From: Sipunculus nudus
Taxonomy: Eukaryota > Annelida > Sipuncula > Golfingiida > Sipunculidae
Length of the DNA stretch: 64,000 nt
Direction of reading: 5' to 3'
Assembly (NCBI GenBank): GCA_026874595.1
Contig: CM049315.1
Span: 68,457,916 to 68,521,915 of the forward strand
The notes below the pieces were generated by a model. The model saw only the letters and a list, made by a program, of their open reading frames with translations. It ran no database searches and was not told the DNA's origin. Each line of letters opens with the position of its first letter. Position 1 is the first letter of the stretch. The position numbers were made by a program, and so were the translations under genes. Positions 22,981 through 35,794 of the stretch are shown piece by piece.

Positions 22981-24739
22981 GCGGAACCAGAGGGGGAGCT
23001 TTGGGGGCTGAAGCCCCCCCCCTTCCAGGGTGGAAACATTGTTATCATTTTTTTATCAGAGAGGATTTTCATTACATTATTTCAGTTGCCGTCATACAAA
23101 TATCACCCTTTCAACTGAAACATAAACGTTGAAAACCCAAGGAATCGTTAGGAGAGGCGCATGTCTACACCAGGATCAGGCATCTATTTTATTCCCCCGC
23201 CGTTAAGTAGGAGGACTACTAAAATGTGCCGCGTCTGTCAGTCCCTCGGTCCTTTCGTCCACCTGTCCTTCAAAATCCGTCCGTCCGTCCCACACCATCA
23301 CTGATGCCACATTTTCCTGGTTAACATATAGCAGGGGACCATTGGGGCCCTAGGTCCTTTTGTATTTTTAAATAATTACTTGGGCATCCCAAAATTGGTA
23401 ACAGACGTTAAAAATTTCGAATTACAGAATCTATCATCCGTGGCTCCCTCAAGTATTTCTTATGCAATGCTCCAGCTGTCCTTGGGCTTGGACATCTTGC
23501 TTGTGAACATGATTAAGCGTTTAAATAAAAAGCAAACCTTTTTCACCTATTTATCCTAGAAATAAAAATCATTTTCTCTTTTTAACAAAACGTCAATAGG
23601 TTATCATTCAAATAAAAAAAAAAATAATAAACAATGTCTGAATATGCTTACATCATAGCATTCGTTTTTCATGATAGGCAGTGGAAATTTACTGCCTCGT
23701 CATAAATAACATGTATGGTGGACTGGGATTTTGGCTGTATATATCAGTTTGATTTCTCAATGGGGAATCTGTGTTGAAATTATTTTTCCTTGTCGCTCTT
23801 TAAAAGAAAAAAATGTAAAAAACGGTACAAGAAACTTGAGTAAACTGACAATTTTTTATACCTTTAGCGTCCTTTTATGGAAGATATATTATCGATTACA
23901 AATGTATAAATTACCAAATAAATATGGAAATGATAATGCATAAATATGCGAACGAAAGAAATGCATTTTATACTTCAGACGTTATAGACTAAAGAAGCAA
24001 CTGCAAATATGGAGAAGTAATTTAAGCGGAAAGAAGAAACCGCCTCGGGCAGATAACGGACTGGAGGAGGCCGCCGCGGCCCAGGGAAGGCGGGCGGAGC
24101 GGCTTTTGGGCAGGTCACTTGTTTTTCACTTTTACCTGTATTGTTATATGGATCATTAGAAAATAGAAAAAAAAACTGTAATTACAAACTAATTATAAAA
24201 TCGGTTAAACACATAATCGAACAGATCGATATTTTTGTAGAAATACAAAAGTCATCAGGAAAATCTGACTTGTTGTCAAAAATACACCGAACGTTTATGT
24301 CAGGATTCTTCCTTTGACAAAATAGATCAAATGTTAAAAAGAAAAACAGATGTCTTACCGTACATGATGGTTTATACACCAAAGGAAAAGTGCAAGCAGA
24401 ATTAATACCCAAAACTGTACAGGTTTAGCAGTTGTATACTCGATATCACGTCCGGCTTCCCAAGAAGTATGAAATACAGTCTTTACGTCAGTCACGTTGC
24501 CAGGCACCATGATAGCTGAACGTTCGGACGTTACTAGGGTGATGAACTCATTACGTCATTTTTTTACCTTATACAAACGTTCGGCAGATAGGTGTTTATG
24601 TAATTAACGCCGTGAACGCTTTACATGATACAGATTTCCTGCCGTTATTACATTGTAAGTTAAACAATTTTTCTCATCCTCGTAGCATTGTGGAGATAAT
24701 GATAATGATGACATTGGTAACGATAATGCTAACATATAT
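22981..24739. other. Interval without recognised gene
   Basis: Holds G/C runs at 22990-23035, a GTCC/GTCCGTCC-rich patch near 23220-23310 and an isolated GC-rich patch at about 24030-24110. In the outer units a gene-1-type copy occupies the equivalent place; nothing of it is recognisable here. The last about 60 bp match 13600-13650. Confidence 0.4.
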
Positions 24740-26303
24740 GGGTCATTCTACGAAAAACGACCCATTCCAGCGGGTACAACATCTGAAAAATAACTTATCA
24801 TAATATTTATTTTATAGAGTCTCTCATGGAAATAAAAATGTAAGCTGCATGAAATTAATTTCGGCAGAGCACCTTATATAATGAAAAGTTATAGTTTTGG
24901 CTGATTTAATGTCCTATGTGTATCATCAATTTCAACAGCGTTACAGACTTTAAGCAATGCTTGGAAATTATCATGAAAGATTGAGCTGGATTTTTTTTTC
25001 TAGCCAATTTCATGGTCCCACATAATTTATTTAGAAAAAATAAGAAGGGCTCACCTGTACGATGTATTTTATTATAAATACATATTTTAACCCTATAAAA
25101 TGCATATTTTTAATATTATGAGTTACGTTTAAATCCTGAAACAAAATACAACCGAAACCCACAGAAGGTATAATGCAATAAATAGAAGGAAAATATAGCA
25201 ATCTACCTCGGTAAATAAAAAATACAGGAGATAAAAGCATTTTCTAAAATGTTTCAAGTCATTTTTTACTTGAAATTAGGTCTATTTTCAAAATATAAGG
25301 GTGTTGAAAAAGGATAACGGTGCTTAATTACAATAAATGGGATCATTGGCAAAATTATTACTTAAAGCAAGCAGACTTCTTATATTATATTTTAAAGTTT
25401 AATATTTAAAAATACATATCACAGTGATAGTTATAAAAAACTATGAAATTCCTGAACAACAATGCCAGTTTGTAGAATTTAGATCTTACATCCATCCTGC
25501 CACCTATTTCTTTCAACACCGTTCATTAAGATTCATCTCCATTAAAAGTGAAAAGTAACGGTGTTGATGCATAATGGTGTTGAAAAAAGATATATTTATT
25601 CAAAGAAACTTAATTACTCCTTCAACCTTTCTAGTACTCAGTATATGTATGTGTTTACAGTGTACGCTATATTCCAAAACTAAGAAAAGCATAAATATTT
25701 CCATTATTTTGGAGAAAAATAGGTAACGGTGTTGAAAAGCAATAAATATACGGACATTTTTTCACAATTATCGAAATTTCCTGTTGTAAAATGACAAAAT
25801 ACATACCAATAATGATGGTTTTTTGGAGTCATTCTGTGACGTTACTTCAACTTAGGTGGGTTTAAACAAGGAGTAATCAATCAACATCGTGTCAGAGCGA
25901 TCAAATCGTCTTTATAACGGTGTTGAAAAAAAATCTGGGGACACACATTTAAGTGCAATAAAAGTGGAAAAATTAGAGGGATGTAAAGAAACTTGTGGAA
26001 GTTTTAAAGTAATGATTTGATTAAACATGAAGAGTGAAAAAAATCTTAGGCCAATACCATTTTTAATAAAAAAAGGAGGATAATCAGTTTTTTATTATGG
26101 CCTGGGGAGAAGTACTTTTCAATGACCTTTGAACCATTAAGTATAGATTTGAAGCATTTTAGGTATTACTCCGCTAAACAAATAAGCTCAAATTAAGCAG
26201 AAAATATTAGGTACTAAAATTAAATCCCGAAAGCACAATGACAGATGATATATATATTTACTATGGCACTGTGAATGCTAGGTCGTTTTCTGTAGGATGA
26301 CCC
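24740..26303. mobile_element. 1.56-kb element with terminal inverted repeats
   Basis: Left end GGGTCATTCTACGAAAAACG is matched in reverse complement by the right end (GGGTCATCCTACAGAAAACG), about 23 bp with a few mismatches. ATATAT flanks both sides (24734-24739 and 26304-26309), a possible target duplication. The corresponding site in unit 1 (about 13647) is empty and has a single ATATAT. No transposase ORF. The interior carries six copies of a motif near AACGGTGTTGAAAA at 25300, 25511 (reverse), 25557, 25573, 25725 and 25916. Non-autonomous DNA transposon, family unknown. Confidence 0.75.
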
Positions 26304-26780
26304 ATATATTGTTTTTGCTATTGCTATTCTAAAAGTTTACTTAACATTTCAATCAAGTATTTCCAATTTACAAGATCGGGCCAATACTGATCCGAATATT
26401 TACCACATTCACTGCGTAACAGTTGCCGGTTCATTTTTAGATTGTAAATTCAATTCGAATTTTTATTTATTTGTTTTCATAATGCATATGACGGTCTTTA
26501 CCCTTGAGCTCTGCTAGAGCTATTTTGTCTTCGCTGATGGGGTATGCGTTCATCCCCGCTCGTGTGTGTGTTTTTGTGTTTTTTTTTACACACATAACTT
26601 TTCAAACGATTATGAATGGAATATCATAAAATTTTAAAGGCATATCGGGAATGGCCAAATGAAGAATCGAATAGATTTTGGTGTGGATCCGGTACAGCAC
26701 GCGGATACAGTATCAAGGTCATATATATGATCAAGGAATACTCACAAATGTACAGTCACTGTTGCACGAATTAACTGGGT
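26304..26780. repeat. Array-unit homology block, unit 2
   Basis: Diverged counterpart of 13650-14120, resuming directly after the TIR element and ending where the next inserted element begins. Confidence 0.7.
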
Positions 26781-26782
26781 AG

Positions 26783-27122
26783 GGATCTGATTCACGGACT
26801 ACACAACACGCCAACTGATATATGTATAAGCAATATATACACATGTTTGTCAAATAATGTGTATTCTCCACCTCCTTGCAAACCGCTGGAACACCGCTGA
26901 AAAGAAAACACACATATATCTAACGGAAACCTCACTTAGGCGCACAACTAGCTATAACGGACTTGATAGTTGAGTCCCTTTAAAATTCCCTATATGTTAT
27001 GTATAAGCGGAACCTCTATAACGCGGACACCTCGATCACTACTGCGGACAGCGGACAGCAGATTTAAACTCAAACCAACATTCTAGGTGTAAATGAATCA
27101 CTTTTAGACAGGTTTCACAGTA

Positions 27123-27188
<66 letters not shown>

Positions 27189-27771
27189 AATATATATATA
27201 TATGTTTATATATATATATATATAATCGATTAAAAACGGTTATGCATGCACATTTAAGAATCTAATCCCGTTAGAAATATATAAGAACACAAATATGCAA
27301 CCAATTTAATCCATTATAATATATAGCGACCAAACATTGGTTTAACACGTTAATTGGCATACTACCAATACGTATTATATATAAATCAGACTATTGCTTA
27401 TATGCAGGCTATATACATCAATGTTTTAGTAAAAGTGAGTTTATTTCTAGAGGTACTAATGTTTGATGTCACTATCAGATCAAGGACAGTTGTTTCATAA
27501 CATTTGAAACAGATGAACACTGGCACTTGTGCATGGTCTCGTTTCTAAATTTTATTTCCATATTTAATTTGCAATATAAGCATAGGAAACCCCCTACATA
27601 GCTGTATCCCTTGCACATCGTCGGGATATATTATCTTGTCAAACAAGAACAATAACTGATAGACATACGTATTAATAATGACATTAACAGTATCCACCGG
27701 CTCCGCCATTCTAACACAGCGCTGGCAATATCTCTCAAGGTTTTCAGTCTTTTCACACACATACACACACA

Positions 27772-27829
<58 letters not shown>

Positions 27830-28611
27830 AGATTGTAGTAGAGATTAAACTCCATGAAGAGTGGACCTATTTACATTTTTAGCCATTTATATTACAGTAC
27901 TCGAGCACGAGGACCGACTACTCCAAATGTACTCATGATTACTGTTATGAGTACTTTCAGCAGTTAAACCTAAGATGTGGAATGGAAATAAAACAATGTC
28001 TTCTGTTTGATGTCATAAAAATATGATGCTTTGTGAAGCTTATGAAATGTCTACTCAACTTGTTTATTTTACATGTAACTAATAAAAATTTAATAGCCAT
28101 AAGAGCTGATTCACTTTTAAATAAGAATAATTATCTTGAACATTCTGATAATTATTGTGAGATATTGTTACAAATCCAAAATGTAAGAAATTTGCCTCTA
28201 AAAAATTATAAGCACTGTTGTGGCTAGTTATTGTTATAATTAAAATACAGTTACTCTCCGACGCGTATGTTTTATTAATAATAGCATAAATTTAGATTCC
28301 CATGTGAATATTCAATAGATTGCAAACTTGTGACATTCTAAAACACATACAATGATGATTAGGTGATAAGTTGTCAGTGTTCAGTTCTGCAATGATATAT
28401 AATCAAAGACCATACTTGATAACGTTTAATTAAATTTATAATCAGTATAAATATTATCTCATCATTTAAAGGTGATATTAAAAATACCTTATTTAAAAAT
28501 TAATATTCCCTTGTCCTATAATGCATCCCTTTTAGTTTAGTTATGCCAGGTTTTATTAGACGTTTCTTTGGGTTAATTTAGAGTATATACATACATTTTC
28601 TTGGTATTTCT

Positions 28612-28647
<36 letters not shown>

Positions 28648-30987
28648 CTGTACTGTGTTAACTCGCACACAGAACCATGACAACGTATAAAACGAGGGAC
28701 CCATGGGCCACGGCGCTCAGCAAATGCAAAATATGCAAAAATATTCTATTGTAATGTTTTTCATTTATATAAGCATATGAGAAGCTAAGAGGAAAGGGGC
28801 CCTTCTACTTGGTTATAGTAAAGTTCTAAATATATGATTGCAAAACAAGACTGTCATAAAGAAAAACAGTAAAAGTTTTGAAATACTGTGTTGCACTTGA
28901 AAAAATTACAGATGGACAGGTAAATGGACAGAATGGACTAATACCTTTATTTCATTTCCAAGGGAATAATGCATTTATGTTTATATATAAGCCCATTTTT
29001 TTACCATATCCACTTTTTCCATTAAAGGTTTTTTTTTTTCTTATTCATTTTTTTATTTAAAAGTTTTATAAATTTGTAATAAAAAAACTGAAAATATAAG
29101 TAAAAATATCAGAATTCTAAGTTACAACCATTATATATCCAGAGTGTAGCTCATATTGGGTCATATTATGCATACACATATATTTGATTTTTTAAAATCA
29201 CAAATGTTTAAACTGAAATTAAAAAATATGATGCCACAACATGGCATCTTCAAGATTATTCCTTGAATCACTATTTAAAAGTTTTGCACATTTGAGTTTT
29301 CAGTACATGCTTAATATTACTACTAGGTGGGCTAGATGTAAACAACACTTGACATGGTATATGAAAACTTGAATAAAAGCTACCCTTTTCAATCATTTCC
29401 TTTGAAATTTCAGATTTTAAAAGATTAAATCTTTATGTATATGCTGTGAAAATTAATTCAACAATGCTTACCGGGAAAAAACGTGCCGTTGCCAAAGTTG
29501 GACAAAATATTTGCAAAATTCAGATCTTAATTTTGGGTACACAATTGAATCTTGATTGAATAAAGTTATATTCTTGAAAAAGTCTCCAGCTTCAGCAATT
29601 CTCATGTTAGGTGAGTAAATATATTTCCTGATTTTTTTTTTAAAAATTGCATTATATTTGGGCATAAAATTGGGCATTTTAAATTGCATTATATTTGGGC
29701 CTAACTTCAAAATAATACGCAATACTGACCTAATTTTTGGTATGCTCAAAGAAAATGTAGAAAAAAATATGAATACTAAATATGATCAAAAACAGATCAG
29801 TGGTTTTGATATTAGGCAGCCTTGAAGTGTAACAATGGCTTTTTTATGGAGAACGGAGGTTTTTCCTTAATATCTCGAAGAGACAATGTCCTAGTAAGCC
29901 AAGTTTCGGTATGGTAGCAGATTTTTGGGACATCTAAGGGTATGCAAAATTTTGGAATCGTAGGTCTAACGGTTTCAAAACGTACCTGTTGACAGACGGA
30001 CAACCGGACGGACAAAGGACCACAACTATAGCTTAGATGACATACAGTCAGCTGAGCTAACCAGTGAACAGGAGATATTAAGCCCGTGTATCGGCATGGA
30101 TATGCTTGACAACTTTCGTTATCAGCCTAAATGAGTGAGACTATACACCTATATTCATTATTGCAAATGAATATGTACCTGAAGTGTCACTTATAGAGGT
30201 GTCTGTAATACAGAGATGCCAATAAGGAGAGGTTCAGGAGTTTAATTATGAAACGAAGTGCTTGATCCTATAAGTTGAACTTCATGCCGTCTACAGTAGT
30301 CGGAAGAGTTACACTTACATGTACCACATATAAGATCTTGTACTTATACGCAGATCAAACCGATCTGAGGTGTAGGTTTTACCACCACTTCAGCCTGACA
30401 TATGAACAAAAGACTTTTTATTATATATTTATTCTTCTTTCACAGATTAATCGCATGTCCATGAGTTATACTCCTTGAATTTTAATTTTTATTTTGTTCA
30501 AAATAAAAAATTGTATGTACCGCATAAAATGGGTTGCTGTTCAAGAGGCAATATTTGTCTTATTAACATTATGACAGGTTCACTGTTATAACATTATACG
30601 CTGCGAACAGAATTTTATCACCTATCTCAAAATGAAAGTTCTGTATATGACCTGCAGACAACGACTTGATATATTTCGCTTCCTTGAAATATTTCAGAAG
30701 CCTAGACACAGAAAAATGATATTATCGAATAGCCTTTAAATATATAGTACATGTATATATATAGATGTATGATTAGCCAACGTCAGTGAACCGACTTTTC
30801 TGTGTATACCATTCCTATCTAGTACATGTATATATAAATATTATAGAAATATATAAATATGTTCGTTTCAACGATGTTCCAGCTGTTTGCAAGGAGGTTG
30901 AGTGCTAACATACATTATTTTGCATATATATATATATTGCTTATACATGTATCGGTTGGCCTGTTGTGTACTCTGTGAATCAGTTCC
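26783..30987. mobile_element. 4.2-kb insertion with about 120-bp terminal inverted repeats
   Basis: The left end (26783-26900, starting GGATCTGATTCACGGA) is repeated in reverse complement at 30868-30987 (ending TCTGTGAATCAGTTCC). The arms share long stretches such as TTTGCAAGGAGGT and ATTGCTTATACAT. Interior is AT-rich with no believable ORF and includes a decayed repeat near 26925-27080 (CTATAACGCGGACACCTC, resembling pogo/Tigger-type ends) and a dispersed repeat near 29815-30040. It interrupts sequence homologous to unit 1. Probably a non-autonomous DNA transposon with nested insertions. Confidence 0.6.
27122..27224. repeat. TA microsatellite
   Basis: Roughly 100 bp of TA repeats with short interruptions. 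A GA microsatellite follows at about 27774-27830 and another TA run at 28615-28644. Confidence 0.95.
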
Positions 30988-31002
30988 GTAAGATTTATTA
31001 TG

Positions 31003-31035
31003 TCGTACGTACGAGATAGTATATCGTACGTACGA
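31003..31035. repeat. Paired TCGTACGTACGA palindromes
   Basis: The perfect 12-bp palindrome TCGTACGTACGA, followed by GATA, occurs at 31003-31014 and 31024-31035, a 21-bp period, just outside the 4.2-kb element. Confidence 0.9.
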
Positions 31036-31139
31036 GATAAATAATTTATTTTTCTTTTACCAGGTGGCAGCAATACGCTTCCGTAGTTATGCTTTGGATT
31101 TCAGAATAAAAAAATTATCTTAATAAATGACTTTTGTTG

Positions 31140-32342
31140 AAAGAAACCGTTCAAGCTGACGGTTATTCCATGTTTCTTTTTCTTTATAACACATACACAC
31201 ACACACACACACATATATATTGTCAGACCATTAGCATATCTAGCTTTTTGATGAGACCTACCATTTGGTTTGTCCAATCTTTGGGGATATAGATCGCCAT
31301 AAACTAAATTCAGGAGATAAAAATCAAAGAGAATTTTTAAGGACCACTCTGGATCTTTTATTATAATCGAGATATGCACCCAGTGACCTCGAATTATAGA
31401 GCAGAGTTGTCTGTTGTCTCAGTTTCTGTCGCTCTCAGGTATTTTTTTTATCTCTCTGTCTCTCTCACACACAATAAAGCCATAGAACCAGAAAACTCTT
31501 ATACACTGAGCTTTATGTATTAATATTGTGTGTATATAATTTATGTGCCTGTGAGCCGCACATGTATGGCAAATACAGGAAGTCAAATGCCTGACGTTAT
31601 CACGTTAACACTTGGCGGGTATTTTTACAAATGGCGGTAGAACTTGTGCGGCTTTAACAACAAGCAATCACAAATATTTATTTCGCCCATAACCTCGGTT
31701 TTATTATCATCATCACCAACACCACAATCATAAGACAATGAATAACATGCATATCTCACTCTCTCTCTACATGCTTTGAATGAGTCCATGCGTATATGTG
31801 CCTATTTCCTGAGAGTAGTCTTTGCTGCATCCCAGAATTCCGTTCGGTTTCTCGGCTTCCATTTCCACTTCTCCTCCGTCTCTGTATTTGTATAGTTCTT
31901 GGTGCCCTTTACTAATCGATGGACATGCATGGTCCTCTTGGACTACCGTCTTCTGCATCTCTCTTCTTGTTGGCGGCTTAGACCGTGACAGCTTGTTATC
32001 AGCCTGTATCCTCACCCGCGTGTTGACGCAACGCCTGTCCTTCCACCTGTGTAAACAGTGTCAAGACTGTCAGCTGTTTCAGATTGTGACTTGCGAAAGA
32101 CGTGTAGATGAATCTTTGTGAACACCTCTGTGAATTCCTGGGTGGAGGTTTAGGCCTACTGTTCTTACAGATGGTCTATAGCTATCCGTGTATATACAGA
32201 TGGTCTTTAGCTATCCGTGTATATACAGCTGGTCAATAGCTATCCGTGCATATACAGATGGTCTGTAGCTATATCCGTGTATACACAGAAGGTCTGTAGT
32301 TAAACGTGTATATGCTCCATATTAACCTCCTTGGAATCCCGC
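31140..32342. repeat. 3' flank of gene 3, with expanded 29-bp minisatellite
   Basis: Diverged copy of 14467-15773. Includes CA repeats at about 31196-31213. At 32165-32310 a 29-bp motif (CAGATGGTCT...TAGCTATCCGTG) is repeated about five times, against two at genes 2 and 5. Confidence 0.75.
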
Positions 32343-32493
32343 TCAAGAAGTCTGTGCTTCTCATAGTTTGTGAAGAACTGCTGGTAGAGCGTCCATTTTC
32401 TGCCTCACTTTGAAAGGGATATGCTCATTTTCCTTGAAACTGAAATATGTACAAAGACAAATAAATAACTATCAGAAATTTATATTCTCAGCA

Positions 32494-33110
32494 GGGTTGG
32501 GTTCAAACACTTTAAAAATAATCGATTACAAATATAATTACTTTTAAAAATAATCGATTACAATTACAAATACTTTTGTGTTTTCAAAAAAAGTAATTGA
32601 TTACAATTACAAATACTTTTTAAAGTAATTTGAATTACTTTTACAATTACTTTTTGCTTTTAGGGTATTAACATTGTGATAGTGACAACAAACAACTTTG
32701 TATTACCTTGTTTACATATCAAAATCTAAAAATAAATGTATCACACAGTGATGAATGCACTCTATACAATTTCAACATGGGTCTTTCCAAAATAATTAAA
32801 CGCTGTATCGTATTTGTTTTGTGAAGACAGTTCTCTGCTAATGCTGACTCCTGGATGTTTAGTCTAAACAAAAATGTGAACATACTCATCAGGGTTGGGT
32901 TTATTCAAATCGTTCTATAAATATTACTGTTAGTTTCATTGTTATTATATTGCTATTGCTATTACTAATTTACTATCGCCACAGTTCCTCATCTATTACT
33001 TCTTAGTGACATTTATTACTATATTACTTAACTAAATAACAAAATAATTTGGAATGAGACATTTTTTAATTTACTTTATTATTACAAAAATGTTACATTA
33101 CAATACTTTC
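32494..33110. mobile_element. hAT-like terminal sequences (decayed)
   Basis: CAGGGTTGGGTT occurs at about 32494 and 32889, each followed by DNA rich in AATTACAATTAC and ATCGATTACAAA motifs, the look of hAT-type ends in invertebrates. No transposase, no clear target duplication. It sits within gene 3. Confidence 0.4.
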
Positions 33111-34107
33111 TGTCAAATAGTGGTGCAAGGGTATTTTCAAGTTATTAAAATTCAGCATTAATTGTCAAACGATTGAATGGTCATCTTAATTAACAACTGT
33201 CCTGTCCTTTTATGTAAATATGACTCCAGTGTTGCTCCTAGAGTGCATCATTGCGGTAATGCCGCAGTTTTGTTGGCCGTGTCCCTCTGTTTTTAGGCAG
33301 GCGCGCCCATATGGACGCACTATTTTTACATGCGTCCCCTAAAAGTTTCAATAATGCGACCCTTTAACGAACGTAGTTATATAAGAATTTAAACGTTTGA
33401 GGTCTACATTTAACAAAACAAATCTATCCCTTCAGAAAGATTTGTGGGAATCCTCCGGTAGGGATTTCTGATAAAACCATATATGCGGGATTACATGATA
33501 CACATACTGTAAACTGGTTCAATGGTAACACCATCGATGTCTAGAATGCATCACCTTAGGGTTGGTCCATTCAAATGGTTGCACATGTTATGACAAAGAA
33601 CAATGTTCTAGTGGTCAGAATAAAGTTGCAAGCGTGTGTCCAGTGTTCAACGGGATGTTGTTAAGCCTACATAATCTCACATTAAGATGCATTTTAATTA
33701 TTTATAAAAGAATATGAAAAAGCAGATATTTTTTTGGATTAAATGAAGTTTAGAATGTGCGCCCACGGTCGACATGATCAATCTTTATGACATTTCCCCC
33801 TAATTTAATCCGCGAAGCGCGGTAGGAAACTCGCCTCCCCGACATTTCGAAAGTTCGCTTGTCATGATGTCAAACAGTTCTAAGCAGCATTAAACAGTTT
33901 AGAATTATACCAGGTCGATCATAAATTACATTATAATGCATCAGATGACGTTGTTACAATTGCTAAGACGATTATTTCGCTCAAGCAACTCCGTTCAGGT
34001 TTCCACCGTTCTCAAACTACCGGTATTTGTCTGTCGTGACACCGTTTCATGGCAGACCAGCCAACCGACAGCCGCTCTTTTTTATATTTGCATATTTTTA
34101 TTCTGGG
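33111..34107. other. Unassigned sequence inside gene 3
   Basis: Occupies the place of the missing exons 5 and 6 and part of exon 4. No polo-box sequence, no other recognised family. Confidence 0.5.
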
Positions 34108-34687
34108 CCGAACCTTCGCTCCTAAATAAAACGCCGCCTCAAAGTCACAGTTGTCATTCTTCATCAGCATACACTTGGCCTGGTCCGTGTACATGGTCAC
34201 TTTTGGGGTCTTGGACTTGACCACGTCAACCAATCTGTATGAATGGAAACACATATGGTTCACAATCTATAGTATAGAGATATTTCATCATTTATGTTAA
34301 AAATGATATGTTTCTCGACGTTTTATAACATGTCATATATTTGATATATCTTTCATGACAATGACATATTATGTGAACTTGCTTTTGTAAAGATAATAAA
34401 GGATAACAAGAAATAAAATCGAGTAAGATCTAGATCTGTTTTGAAATGCACGACATGCATGTACTGTACCTATTTGTTGAGAGACAAAAAGAACAGCACG
34501 TTCTCCGTACTGACCTTGCCGCATGCTGGTATTCTTCCAGTATTTCTGGGACAGCCTGTCGTGGCTGTAATCCCTGACGGAGCCTGCTGCAAGGCTGGCT
34601 TGACTGTCTCTGACTGTCGTGTTCTCACACTGGGGCTGATAGACCTAGATCACGTGACCATCAGGGATGATCTTTATCACTTCTGAG

Positions 34688-35790
34688 TCGACGAAGACTG
34701 ATTAGTCGAGTACTATAAAATTAATATTAATCAGTGTAGTGTGCCGACCCTCAGTGACTTAGGGCAAGGGACGTAATTAGTGGGAAATAAAATGGGCTAT
34801 ATCTACAGAAGTCACATGACGATCACTATGATGGTCATGATAATAATGATATAGTATATATCATTTAATATTGGTTAAATAATATTTCATTACTGAAAGA
34901 ACGAGTATTAGAAAATAGAACACAGCCCTTTAATAATTAACGTCCTCCTGAATATACAAATTAACATTTCATATGTTATTATCTAATATTGATTTTTTTA
35001 ATGATTAGATAATTTATATAAGTGCAAGTATTATTGCAAGCCTTAATTTTTGATTAAGAATAGTTTGGATTAAAAAAATATTTGCTTTTATACTTGAATT
35101 ATCTTTTTATATATTTTTACATGTTTTACAATACTTTTACATTCAAATGTACTTTCATATATAAACATTTATATACGGGATTTCTTTTATTCAATGAATG
35201 TATAATCTGTTGATATGTCCTCATCTCATTTCTCATTGGTGATTATTAACGAAACTGAAAGACATTATTCCCGATATATGTATACTCTGTGCTTTCGCCG
35301 TGACGTGCCATGCATGAAGGTTACACCAGTTTATAGAATATAAAATATTTCATAATATTAATAATTTTAACAACAGGATGTAATTTTGTCAGTTTTGTTA
35401 TCTTGCTCCATTAAAGTGTATAATAGTCGTGTACATTACCGAGACGAGCTGAGCTAAGGCCGTTTATTGTTTATCCCTTTTATTGCAAGATAGCAAATTC
35501 TTATGGATGTAGGTTTATGCAAGACAATTTGAAAACCGATCCTCTCATTTGTAGTTCTGAGGAAACTACAATTTAAATAAAACTACCTTGATTAAAAAGC
35601 CCGGAAAAATGAGTGTATTGTTATTCTTTAAGACTTTCGTGTGAAATTGACTAAAGTTGATAATATAATAATACTGTATCATATAATGGTGTTTTTAGAT
35701 ACACTAAAATTATTTAAAACAGTTCGTGCTTAGACTTTTCTACCCGAATGAATCTAGTCCTTATATTATACACTAATTATTCTATATAAT
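34688..35790. other. Upstream flank of gene 3
   Basis: Homologous to the gene 2 flank (about 19367-20830) minus its MITE and microsatellite. Retains ACGTAATTAGTG at 34771-34782, although the start codon it would serve is deleted. Confidence 0.65.
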
Positions 35791-35794
35791 TAAT

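Larger units (their letters stand above)
32343..34687 (-). pseudogene. PLK4-like pseudogene (gene 3)
   Basis: Gene-2-type relic. Recognisable parts: exon 3, 3' portion, 34687-34515, with intact donor but a 1-nt deletion versus gene 2; exon 4, 5' portion, 34234 to about 34108, with intact acceptor, still encoding SKTPKVTMYTDQAKCML; exon 7, 32439-32343, full length with intact acceptor but a TGA six codons before the normal end. Exons 1 and 2, the 5' part of exon 3, the rest of exon 4 and exons 5-6 are gone. At 34687 exon 3 is fused to sequence that in gene 2 lies at about 19367, showing a deletion of about 1.2 kb that removed the promoter-proximal region. An AT-rich hAT-like insertion occupies the gap at 32494-33110. 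No functional polo-box pair can result. Confidence 0.87.

Noticed and set aside
24030-24110. CpG-island promoter
   Set aside because: Short GC-rich patch with no downstream exon, TATA or conserved counterpart in other units.
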